Shown here: one piece after another, positions 1 through 5,590 of the stretch
How positions within the stretch are numbered: position 1 is the stretch's first letter
Layout of the letters: each line of letters begins with the position of its first letter
NCBI GenBank assembly: GCA_035527715.1
Contig: DATKZY010000005.1
Location: 1-17,607 of the forward strand
Direction: 5' to 3'
Source of the DNA: DSUN01 sp035527715
GTDB taxonomy: Bacteria > Planctomycetota > PUPC01 > DSUN01
DNA: 17,607 nucleotides
Translations under genes and position numbers: made by a program
The notes under the pieces: generated by a model
The model's database searches: none
What the model was told of the DNA's origin: nothing
Seen by the model: the letters and a program-made list of their open reading frames with translations, nothing else

Positions 1-251
1 GCAGAAGCGTTGGCCGCCGGCGTTCTGCCGCCCCCTGCGGGGGCTGGACCGTGGGCCGCCCAGTCCACGGGCTTACGCCCGTGGCTACCTTCTGACGCCC
101 CTGACGGGGCTGGGAGCGCCCATCCGCAGAGATGTGGGCAAAGATCAGGGCTCACGCCGTGGGCTACCATCCAGCGCCCCGCTGGGGCGAAGAGCAACGT
201 TTCAGCCCACCTGAGAGCCGCCAGCCGCAATGCACGCGCCGGCATGGCGCC
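1..251. repeat. Cluster of three double-hairpin intergenic repeat units
   Basis: No gene is supported here. The stretch holds repeated pairs of short perfect hairpins. Arms at 30-35/39-44 (GCCCCC/GGGGGC) are followed by 65-72/77-84 (CCACGGGC, loop TTAC, GCCCGTGG), then 97-101/106-110 (GCCCC, loop TGAC, GGGGC), and finally 175-180/184-189 (CGCCCC/GGGGCG). The phrase GTGG(G)CTACC joins the first and second hairpin in two of the units (about 81-88 and 159-167). This is the pattern of a tandemly arranged REP-like dispersed repeat. A 15-nt motif, GTGGGCAAAGATCAG at 134-148, recurs elsewhere in the window. The cluster lies just past the 3' end of the minus-strand transporter gene, so it may also stop its transcript, although no T-tract is present. 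Confidence 0.65.
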
Positions 252-1505
252 TCACTTGCCGCTCAGCTTCGCGATGAAGCCGATGTAGGAGCCGACGGCG
301 TTGACGATGAGGACCGCGACGCCGATGAGGACGAATGCCTTGGCGACCAGGCCCAGCGGCCGCGCGCCCGAGCGCCCCGGGTGGAAAAGGACAACGAGCG
401 TGGCCAGAATCGCGAGCGGAATCGCCAACAGCGTGCCCGCCTGACCCGCCACGAGCGCGTCCGCCGGGGTCAGGATGCCTGCCCCTTGGATCAGCACGGC
501 GACTGCCCCCCCGATGATCAGGCTCGCCGCCGAGCAGAGCCTCGCAGGCCGCGAGTTGATGTCGTCGCTCCAGCCCAACCCATCGCTCAAGAGCGTGCCG
601 CCGATCATCGCGTTGACCAGGAAGCTCGAGAACGCCGCGGCGCCGAAGCCGATGCAGAAGACGAGCTTCGCACCCGCCCCCAGCAGGGCCTCGAGCTGCC
701 CCGCCATATCCGCGGCGTCCCTGATCTGCACGTTTCGCGGGCGCAGCACGGCCGCCGAGGTCATCATGATGACCATGCTGATGAGCGTGAGCATGCCGAT
801 GCCGCTGAACGAGTCGGTCACGCCCTCGGCGCAATTGGCCTGCGTCCAGCCCCGCGCCCGCACCATGTACGACTGGAAGATGGCGCCCACAATCGAGAAC
901 GTCGTGGCCACGAGTCCCGCCGCGACCAGCACGTCGAGCCCCTCGGGCACCGACGGCACCAGCCCGCGCGCGATGCCGCCCAGGCTCGGGCGCGCGAAGA
1001 ACAGGTTGGTGAGGAATGCGATGAGCATCACCGCCACGAGCACGGTCATGGACTTCTCGAGGATCGTGTAGATGCGGCGGAAGGCGAAGAGAAATGCGAG
1101 GGCGAGGGCGTTGAAGACCAGGGGCCACACCCACTCGGGCACGGCGGCCCTTGCCTCGCCGCTCGGGGTCAGCAGCGAGCTGAGGGCAGTCGAAACCCCG
1201 ATGTTGTTGCCGAACTGGAACGCCGTGGCGATATAGAACATCGCGATGCCGGCGAGCGCGGCGAACCCGCGGCCCCACGTGTCGGCGCAATGTTGAAGGA
1301 AGCTCTTGTTCGTCGAGATGCCGAACCGCATGAACAGCATCACGAAGCCTGCCATCAGCACGCCCGCGAGCAGGGGCAGCCAGAGCATCGCGTAGCCGTG
1401 CTGCGCGCCCATCTTCGACATCGTCGTCACGCTGCCCGGCCCGAGCACCACGGCCGCGATGACGAACGCCGGGCCGATCCGCGTGAGCCACCGAAGAGCC
1501 TTCAT
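252..1505 (-). CDS. Nramp-family-like 11-TM membrane transporter, diverged metal motifs
   Basis: Encodes 417 residues with about eleven hydrophobic segments (roughly 10-30, 38-62, 79-112, 124-145, 153-172, 189-217, 233-252, then four more), matching the Nramp fold (proton-coupled Mn2+/Fe2+ importers). The first helix keeps the family's layout, with GPAF at 11-14, GPGS at 22-25 and GAQHGYAMLW at 33-42. The family's metal-binding DPGN of helix 1 is read as GPGS (Asp lost). In helix 6 the MPHN motif position reads approximately VGAI at 206-209. The family fold is therefore well supported but classical divalent-metal transport is not; the substrate may differ. The start was chosen by the end of homology and a GCGAGG site before the ATG. 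A good promoter, TTGACG-17-TAGCAT, lies upstream on the same strand, divergent from the next gene. A more distant LeuT-fold transporter is the alternative reading. Confidence 0.8.
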   Translation of the reverse strand: MKALRWLTRIGPAFVIAAVVLGPGSVTTMSKMGAQHGYAMLWLPLLAGVLMAGFVMLFMRFGISTNKSFLQHCADTWGRGFAALAGIAMFYIATAFQFGNNIGVSTALSSLLTPSGEARAAVPEWVWPLVFNALALAFLFAFRRIYTILEKSMTVLVAVMLIAFLTNLFFARPSLGGIARGLVPSVPEGLDVLVAAGLVATTFSIVGAIFQSYMVRARGWTQANCAEGVTDSFSGIGMLTLISMVIMMTSAAVLRPRNVQIRDAADMAGQLEALLGAGAKLVFCIGFGAAAFSSFLVNAMIGGTLLSDGLGWSDDINSRPARLCSAASLIIGGAVAVLIQGAGILTPADALVAGQAGTLLAIPLAILATLVVLFHPGRSGARPLGLVAKAFVLIGVAVLIVNAVGSYIGFIAKLSGK

Positions 1506-1556
1506 GCCATTGCCTCGCCAGGGGACCGATTGATCCGTCCATGCTGCCGAGCGCCT

Positions 1557-1585
1557 ATGCTAGCGTCCTGCCCCCGCGCCGTCAA
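1557..1585 (-). promoter_or_regulatory. Sigma70-like promoter for the Nramp-like gene
   Basis: Read on the minus strand, TTGACG (1585-1580), a 17-bp spacer and TAGCAT (1562-1557). It lies 52 bp ahead of the ATG at 1505 and is the best match in the divergent intergenic region. Confidence 0.55.
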
Positions 1586-1639
1586 CCAGCCCCTCACTTT
1601 GCCGCCGACTGAATATCCGCTCCGGCCATCCGTCTATTG

Positions 1640-1648
1640 TGATAGAAT
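1640..1648 (+). promoter_or_regulatory. Extended -10 promoter for the 1698 gene
   Basis: TG-A-TAGAAT (TG at 1640-1641, hexamer at 1643-1648) fits an extended -10. No good -35 is seen 17 bp upstream, as is usual for this class. Transcription would begin near 1655, after the in-frame ATG at 1647, which supports translation starting at 1698 instead. Confidence 0.45.
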
Positions 1649-1697
1649 GGTAGAGGGGAGAGAGTACGCGTTGAGCCGAGCGCGAAGGAGAAAGGCC

Positions 1698-2525
1698 ATG
1701 TATCCCAACAAGCCATTTGGCATCGGGTTTCTTGTCTTTGCTGTTGCCCTTGCCTCGAGCGTGGCGCTGGCCGCGCCCGCCTTGCTGTCGACCGACTACC
1801 GGTATGCCGCCCAGGCGGACAAGACGTTCGTCCGCGGCGGAGGCACGGTGTCGGAGAGCAAGCTGCTCCCGCGCGGGCAGCGATTCGCCGCGCCCGCTGC
1901 TGCCCAGGAGGGGAAGGGGCAGGCCGTGGCCACAGCCGTCTACCTCTTCAAGGTCCCCCTCGCTGCCAAGGGGTTCACCATCGAGGTCGGCTACCGTGTG
2001 GATGCCGCCGCGAAGGACAAGGAGGTCGCCGGCCTCCTCTTCGTCCGAAACCAGGTCATCGAGGAGCAGGCCGCTGCGGCGCTCAAGGAGACCAAGCGCT
2101 CCCTCGAGGAGGACCCTGCCTTCTTCGGCAACCTCTACTTCCTGAAGGGCGGCGAGACGACCGCGTCGGTCACCCTTCCTGCCGAGAACCACATCATCAA
2201 CGGCGTCCTCGAAGTCCACCTGACGGCCGGCGCGGGGCAGGCATTCGACGCCCAATACGTCCAGGTCGCCGCCCATCGCAGCGCGGCCCCCTATCCCGTG
2301 ATGATGAGCGGCCCAGGCGGCTACTCAACCGACCCGCTCCGCCAGCCGCAGTCGCCGCGGTACTTCTACGACGTGCCCAACCTCTATCCGAACCTCTATG
2401 GAGCCGGCCAGGCCTCCTCGCAGGACCCCATCTTCTGGCACCAGCTCTGGCTCCAGCAGCGCCCCAATGCCTACTACCCCTACCCCTACCCGTCCTCGCA
2501 CGACCGCGGCCACAGGCGCAAGTAG
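1698..2525 (+). CDS. Secreted protein of unknown family with Tyr/Pro-rich tail
   Basis: I do not recognise the family. The 275-residue product begins with a short basic N-terminus and a hydrophobic segment (about 7-26, ending VALAAPA), a probable Sec signal peptide. The middle (about 70-195) alternates beta-like stretches with an acidic, Ala-rich helix (about 115-140). It includes a VYLFKVPL segment and a region ending LEVHLTAGAGQAFDAQYVQV, which reads like a beta-sandwich. The last 80 residues are rich in Tyr, Pro, Ser and Gln (for example PYPYPSS) and end in a basic HRRK, a low-complexity tail. The start at 1698 is preceded by AAGGAG at 1685-1690. An in-frame ATG at 1647 lies at or upstream of the likely transcription start, so it is unlikely. 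The gene stands alone, divergent from the Nramp-like gene and followed by a repeat island. Codon use matches its neighbours. Confidence 0.8.
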   Translation: MYPNKPFGIGFLVFAVALASSVALAAPALLSTDYRYAAQADKTFVRGGGTVSESKLLPRGQRFAAPAAAQEGKGQAVATAVYLFKVPLAAKGFTIEVGYRVDAAAKDKEVAGLLFVRNQVIEEQAAAALKETKRSLEEDPAFFGNLYFLKGGETTASVTLPAENHIINGVLEVHLTAGAGQAFDAQYVQVAAHRSAAPYPVMMSGPGGYSTDPLRQPQSPRYFYDVPNLYPNLYGAGQASSQDPIFWHQLWLQQRPNAYYPYPYPSSHDRGHRRK

Positions 2526-2641
2526 CGCGGCGGGGCCGCCTGCCGAGCGGGTCGAGGCGTCTCTCCTCCCGAGCCCAACGGGATGAGGGCCCCCTCGGCC
2601 CGGGCGCACCAGCACCGCTCGGCAGCGGCGTTCCACGAGAA

Positions 2642-2679
2642 ACGACAGTTGCATACTTGAATAGGTATGCAATTGTCGT
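2642..2679. repeat. 15-bp-stem hairpin, unusually AT-rich
   Basis: Arms ACGACAGTTGCATAC (2642-2656) and GTATGCAATTGTCGT (2665-2679) pair with a single G-T wobble around an 8-nt loop. It is far more AT-rich than its surroundings. The central 20 nt resemble the palindrome at 2871-2894. It could terminate the gene ending at 2525, but it lies 116 bases downstream and has no T-tract. Confidence 0.7.
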
Positions 2680-2870
2680 GCCAGCCCACGCCTGCGCACC
2701 CGGACAGGCCTGTCCTCTGCTCGGCACTCGCGGGGGGCGATAACAGACTTGCGCAGGCCCGAAACATGCTGCGCGGACGCCGCCACGGGGCTTGCCCCCG
2801 TGGGGCGACGATTGGCGACTACCAGTGGAAGGCACGTCTCCCACGTCCCGCTCCGCAGGGGGAGGGGTCT

Positions 2871-2894
2871 TGGCGTACTTGTTCAAGTACGCCA
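2871..2894. repeat. Perfect palindrome TGGCGTACTT-GTTC-AAGTACGCCA
   Basis: A 10-bp perfect stem with a 4-nt loop. Its core GCGTACTTG..CAAGTACGC parallels GCATACTTG..GGTATGC at 2651-2670, so the two are probably members of one repeat family or ends of one small element (inference). Confidence 0.7.
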
Positions 2895-2905
2895 TCGCCC
2901 CCCTG

Positions 2906-3192
2906 CCCACGTGCTCATCTTTGCCCACATGTCGGGGGCTGGCCCGCGGACGCGGGCGAGCCAGTCGTAGCCCAGGGCGACCGAAGGGAGCCCTGGGACC
3001 ACGGCGTTTCCCCCATCCAAGCCCCCGAAGGGGGTGCTTCTCGGCGCTTGAATCGCCCCCTTCGGGGGCTCCCCGGCGGGGGCACCCTTTCCCAGGGCTC
3101 CCTTCGGTCGCCTTGGGCTACGGCTCAAACGCCCCCATTCGGGGGCTAAGCCCGGCTCACCAGAACATGTGGGCAAAGATGAGCCACGTGGG
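2906..3192. repeat. Long imperfect palindrome centred near 3045
   Basis: Three nested pairs of arms share nearly the same centre. The outer arms are 2906-2932 and 3165-3192 (27 of 28 positions, one inserted C). The middle arms are 2966-2998 and 3090-3122 (32 of 33 positions). The inner arms are 3021-3034 and 3056-3069 (CCCCCGAAGGGGG and its complement). Each arm is itself hairpin-forming: the middle arms carry CCCAGGGC/GCCCTGGG. The outer arms contain the 15-nt GTGGGCAAAGATSAG motif. This is an inverted duplication of a composite repeat. Confidence 0.8.
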
Positions 3193-3335
3193 AGGGGGAC
3201 AGGGGCCGCGGTTGCCCCTGCCCGGTGGCCGCCCGTCGTCGGCCCGCCGAGGCAGGCTCGGTGGAGGCGGGGAGTGCCCCCCCCCCCCCGACGCGCAGGT
3301 CCACTATTACACGCACCCCGGCACTGGGGCCGCTG

Positions 3336-3363
3336 TTGACAGGGGGGCGCCTGGCGATACAAT
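3336..3363 (+). promoter_or_regulatory. Sigma70-like promoter for the 3463 gene
   Basis: TTGACA (3336-3341), a 16-bp spacer and TACAAT (3358-3363). The predicted 5' leader is about 90 nt and contains a short stem (CGTTGGG 3413-3419 with CCCAACG 3433-3439) ahead of the ribosome binding site. Confidence 0.65.
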
Positions 3364-3462
3364 GACGCAGAGCGCCCCGGAGGCAAAGTCCGTGGGGATG
3401 GACGCGGGCCGGCGTTGGGCCGCGCGCGTCGCCCCAACGACCTCATCGAGGAGGCCCCGACG

Positions 3463-3795
3463 ATGAAGTACCTGGTGATGACGGAGCTGGCGGAAGCGCT
3501 GCCCCACGAGCCGCGGGAGCTGCTCCGGCACGTCGAAGAAAAGGTCATCCCCACCCACGAGGCGCTGCTCGAGCTTCAGCAGCAGGGGAAGCTCCTGGCC
3601 GGCGGCGACATGGCAGGCCGGCGAGGCACCGTGTGCATCCTCGAGGCGGAGTCGAACGCCGAGGTCACGCGGCTGCTGGCCCGGCTGCCCCTCTGGCCGC
3701 TCCACGAGACCGAGGTTATCCCCCTCGAGAGCTTCGACGAGCGTCAGGCCATGCACCGCCAGATGGCCGAGGCCCTCAAGGCCAGCGCTCGCTGA
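3463..3795 (+). CDS. Muconolactone-isomerase-like ferredoxin-fold protein
   Basis: A 110-residue protein that resembles the muconolactone delta-isomerase/YciI-like dimeric alpha/beta-barrel group. It opens with MKYLVMTE (first strand), has a helix about 18-42 (VIPTHEALLELQQQGKLLAGG), a second strand RGTVCILEAES (54-64), and the group's LLARLPLWPLHETEVIPLESF stretch (71-91). Members of this fold are catalytic in beta-ketoadipate catabolism, but many are unassigned. No catabolic neighbours are present, so a pathway role is not claimed. The start is set by GAGGAGG at 3448-3454 with an 8-nt spacer, in frame with the strongest homology. A degenerate PIN-domain fragment follows after four bases. 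Confidence 0.75.
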   Translation: MKYLVMTELAEALPHEPRELLRHVEEKVIPTHEALLELQQQGKLLAGGDMAGRRGTVCILEAESNAEVTRLLARLPLWPLHETEVIPLESFDERQAMHRQMAEALKASAR

Positions 3796-3799
3796 CACG

Positions 3800-3991
3800 A
3801 TGCCGATCGAGCTTGTGCCCGCCGACCACGCGCTGGCGGAGGCCGCCGGGGAGTTCAAGGCCGCCCACAAGGTGTCGCTGGCCGATGCCTTCGCCGCCGC
3901 CCTTGCTGCGCAGAGGAACGCCGAACTCGTCACCGGCGCCACCGAGTTGAAGGCTCTCGACGGGACCATCAAGCTCCGGTGGCTGGGTTGA
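3800..3991 (+). pseudogene. Truncated VapC-type PIN-domain toxin remnant
   Basis: The 63 encoded residues match only the C-terminal half of VapC-like PIN-domain ribonucleases: IELVPAD, then EFKAAHKVSLADAFAAALA (18-36), AELVTG (41-46), a LKALDGTIKLRWL end (50-62). Full-length relatives are about 130 residues. The N-terminal half, with the first catalytic Asp and the following Glu, is absent, and the preceding bases belong to the 3463 gene. Asp29 of the SLADA motif remains, but the conserved TGD motif reads TGA (Ala47), so a further acidic metal ligand is lost. No VapB-like antitoxin is seen. It starts four bases after the stop at 3795 and has no good ribosome binding site. Most likely a decayed toxin fragment; a small expressed protein is a weaker alternative. 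Confidence 0.7.
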
Positions 3992-4048
3992 GGAGTGCAC
4001 GCTAACCCAATGCCGGCCAACGAGTTACGCCCGCGCGCGCAAATTCGG

Positions 4049-4085
4049 TCATTTTTCGACACGCCCGTTCATTTTTCGTCACGCC
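4049..4085. repeat. Direct repeat with 20-bp period
   Basis: TCATTTTTCGACACGCC and TCATTTTTCGTCACGCC (4049-4065 and 4069-4085) differ by one base. Their T-rich character is foreign to the local composition. They may be a leftover end of a mobile element with multiple transposase sites, but no transposase gene is present. Confidence 0.5.
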
Positions 4086-4199
4086 GCCACCTTGATCAGG
4101 GCGAATCGTTGGCAAGCATTTCACTTCATTCGCTATCGCCTTCAACGTGCTATCCGGCGGCACGGTGCCCGCTCTTGTCCCGCCCAGAGGTACCCTTTC

Positions 4200-4431
4200 C
4201 TGCCGGGGCGAGGGTCCGTTTTCCGCCATGCCCCGGACCGCGGCCCCGGCAGCGTGCGGCGCGTGAGGCGGCTCGGACACCATGTCCTGAAGGGCGTGTT
4301 GCCCGAAGCGGGCGCGCGGGCGCGAACCGTTCGGAGTGCGAGCTTTAGCCCGTAGTTCACGGCACCGGAGGCGAAAGATGCGGCCTGAAGGCCACACTCC
4401 GAACTGGATCCCTGGTTCGGGCAACACACCC
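4200..4431. repeat. Nested hairpin and large inverted repeat
   Basis: The hairpin at 4200-4252 pairs 10 bp outside and 6 bp inside. The adjacent inverted repeat (4292-4307 / 4416-4431, 4329-4352 / 4381-4404) is centred near 4364. Its inner 24-nt arms match at 19 positions, and the outer 16-nt arms at 15. This looks like two copies of one repeat inserted head to head. Confidence 0.6.
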
Positions 4432-4600
4432 TGAAGAGCTGACCCCAAAGCCCCCGCTCGGCGTCGTGGTGGTCGGCGCCCTCGTAATCGAATCCACAGA
4501 GGGCACCGAAGCAGACGGATTCGACGACGACGACGAGCACGAGAAGAGCAGATCGGCCGCAGCCTGAGAACGGGGGCCAGACTCCCCGGCCAGGCGCGGC

Positions 4601-4628
4601 TTGCAAATCCGCGTGCGGGGCGCACAAT
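4601..4628 (+). promoter_or_regulatory. Probable promoter for the 4686 gene
   Basis: TTGCAA (4601-4606), 16 bp, CACAAT (4623-4628). Both boxes are imperfect, so this is a weaker call than the other promoters in the window. Confidence 0.4.
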
Positions 4629-4685
4629 AGAGGGGGGGTGCGTGAGCACGTGGGCAGTGTCCTGGTCCTGGTAAGGAGAAGGGCG

Positions 4686-5414
4686 ATGAGGACGTGGGTG
4701 TGGCTGGCGGGGCTGTGCGTGGTGCTGGCCACGGGCCAAGCCGGCGCCGAGGAGCGCGCGTGGCGGGCGCCGGGATCCACGCACTACTATCCCGGATACT
4801 CGCAGCCAGGGCTGGACCTGTCGATCGAGCAGCAGCGGAAGCTGGGGCTGTCGGCCGAGCAGATCCAGAAGATCGCCGAACTGCGCCGCGACCTGGAGAA
4901 GGAGCGGGTCGGCCTCGACGCGCAGCTCAAGGCGGCTCAACAGGCGGCCGCGGCGGCTAACGCCGAGGTGATGCGGGTGAACCGGGACTTGCAGGCCCTC
5001 ACCAACGCGAAGCTCGTGCGGGTCTACGAGTCGGTGATGAGCGAGGCGCAGCTCAAGAGCTGGACGCAGCAGCGCTATCTCGACCAGGCGAAGCAGTGGC
5101 TCCAGAGCTACAAGCAGTGGCTGAAGCTCAGCGACGCGCAGGTGGAGGACATCGCGGGCCTGCTGGCGCCCGTGTACGAGAAGTACGCGAAGATGGAGGA
5201 CCAGGCGGCCGCGGCGCGCGAGCGGCTCGCGGAGCTGCGGCGGGCCGAGAAGCCCGACGTGGCGGCGATCGAGAAGGCGGAGAAGGAGGTGGCCGAGCTG
5301 TCGCGGACCAACGTGTGGCAGCTCCGCCAGGCCGAGTGCATGGAGAAGATGCGGCCCGGCCTGCTCCCCGACCAGATCGAGAAGCTCGGGAAGATGCATC
5401 AGTACCAGCGGTGA
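4686..5414 (+). CDS. Spy/CpxP-like (LTXXQ) periplasmic helical protein, two repeats
   Basis: A 242-residue protein with a signal peptide (about 1-21, ending QAGAEE). The mature part is almost wholly helical, with two similar halves, each starting with an LTXXQ-like segment: LGLSAEQIQKIAELR (53-67) and LKLSDAQVEDIAGLL (146-160). Each half ends in a second such segment, VMSEAQLKSW (117-126) and LLPDQIEKL (226-234). A charged Ala/Glu/Lys coiled-coil-like helix lies at about 170-205. Spy/CpxP proteins are periplasmic ATP-independent chaperones or envelope-stress sensors of about 150-170 residues, so this looks like a tandem duplication of that unit. The start at 4686 is set by AAGGAG at 4674-4679 with a 6-nt spacer; an in-frame GTG at 4638 lacks a site. 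The gene is followed by strong hairpins that could end its transcript. Function as a chaperone is inferred from the pattern only. Confidence 0.7.
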   Translation: MRTWVWLAGLCVVLATGQAGAEERAWRAPGSTHYYPGYSQPGLDLSIEQQRKLGLSAEQIQKIAELRRDLEKERVGLDAQLKAAQQAAAAANAEVMRVNRDLQALTNAKLVRVYESVMSEAQLKSWTQQRYLDQAKQWLQSYKQWLKLSDAQVEDIAGLLAPVYEKYAKMEDQAAAARERLAELRRAEKPDVAAIEKAEKEVAELSRTNVWQLRQAECMEKMRPGLLPDQIEKLGKMHQYQR

Positions 5415-5438
5415 TTCCCGCGGGCGGCGGGGGAGAAC

Positions 5439-5475
5439 GGGGAGGGAGCCTTTCTGGCAGAAAGGCTCCCTCCCC
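5439..5475. terminator. Perfect 17-bp hairpin after the Spy-like gene
   Basis: GGGGAGGGAGCCTTTCT (5439-5455), a 3-nt GGC loop, and its exact complement (5459-5475). It starts 24 bases after the stop codon. There is no T-tract, so it may be a dispersed repeat or a transcript-stabilising or terminating structure rather than a classic intrinsic terminator. Confidence 0.55.
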
Positions 5476-5502
5476 ACGCCCCACCTTCCAAAGACTCTTG
5501 CA

Positions 5503-5541
5503 TCGCCTCTCGGCGCGGCGAAGCGCCCCGCCGAGAGGCGA
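5503..5541. repeat. 13-bp hairpin TCGCCTCTCGGCG/CGCCGAGAGGCGA
   Basis: Perfect arms at 5503-5515 and 5529-5541 with a GC-rich 13-nt interior. It ends 14 bases before the -35 box of the next gene, so it may be a terminator for upstream transcription or a second repeat element. Confidence 0.55.
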
Positions 5542-5555
5542 CTCAGCGTGCACGG

Positions 5556-5584
5556 TTGACAGGCATGTCGCGCGCCGGTATGCT
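5556..5584 (+). promoter_or_regulatory. Sigma70-like promoter placing the transcript start at the ATG
   Basis: TTGACA (5556-5561), 17 bp, TATGCT (5579-5584). Six bases separate the -10 box from the ATG at 5591, so the predicted first transcribed base is at or next to the A of the start codon. Confidence 0.6.
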
Positions 5585-5590
5585 CTGGGC

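Larger units (their letters stand above)
2526..3335. other. Gene-free repeat island
   Basis: No credible gene is found in these 810 bases. The contents are a strong hairpin at 2642-2679, a stem at 2783-2803 (CCACGGGG/CCCCGTGG), a perfect 24-bp palindrome at 2871-2894, a long imperfect palindrome at 2906-3192, and a run of 13 C at 3277-3289. Separate features below give the details. Open frames in the island show no domain, no consistent start site and overlapping frames on both strands, as expected for GC-rich repeats. Confidence 0.7.
3992..4600. other. Gene-free repeat island
   Basis: No gene is supported. Contents: a 17-nt direct repeat TCATTTTTCGWCACGCC at 4049-4065 and 4069-4085 (20-bp period, one mismatch); a nested hairpin at 4200-4252 (CTGCCGGGGC/GCCCCGGCAG enclosing GGTCCG/CGGACC); and a large inverted repeat, 4292-4307 with 4416-4431 (15 of 16) enclosing 4329-4338 with 4395-4404 (GTTCGGAGTG/CACTCCGAAC, perfect). 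The long minus-strand frame across it has no recognisable domain. Confidence 0.65.

Noticed and set aside
132..1697. Long open frame (+) upstream of, and in frame with, the 1698 gene
   Set aside because: It lies antisense to the well-supported Nramp-like gene; the translation is Arg/His/Glu-rich low-complexity text typical of high-GC shadows. Signal peptide and ribosome binding site support 1698 as the start.
2526..3335. Insertion sequence with transposase
   Set aside because: Inverted repeats exist, but no transposase or fragment of one is seen, and target duplications cannot be defined.
3364..3462. Riboswitch in the leader of the 3463 gene
   Set aside because: Only a 7-bp stem is visible; no conserved riboswitch core can be recognised.
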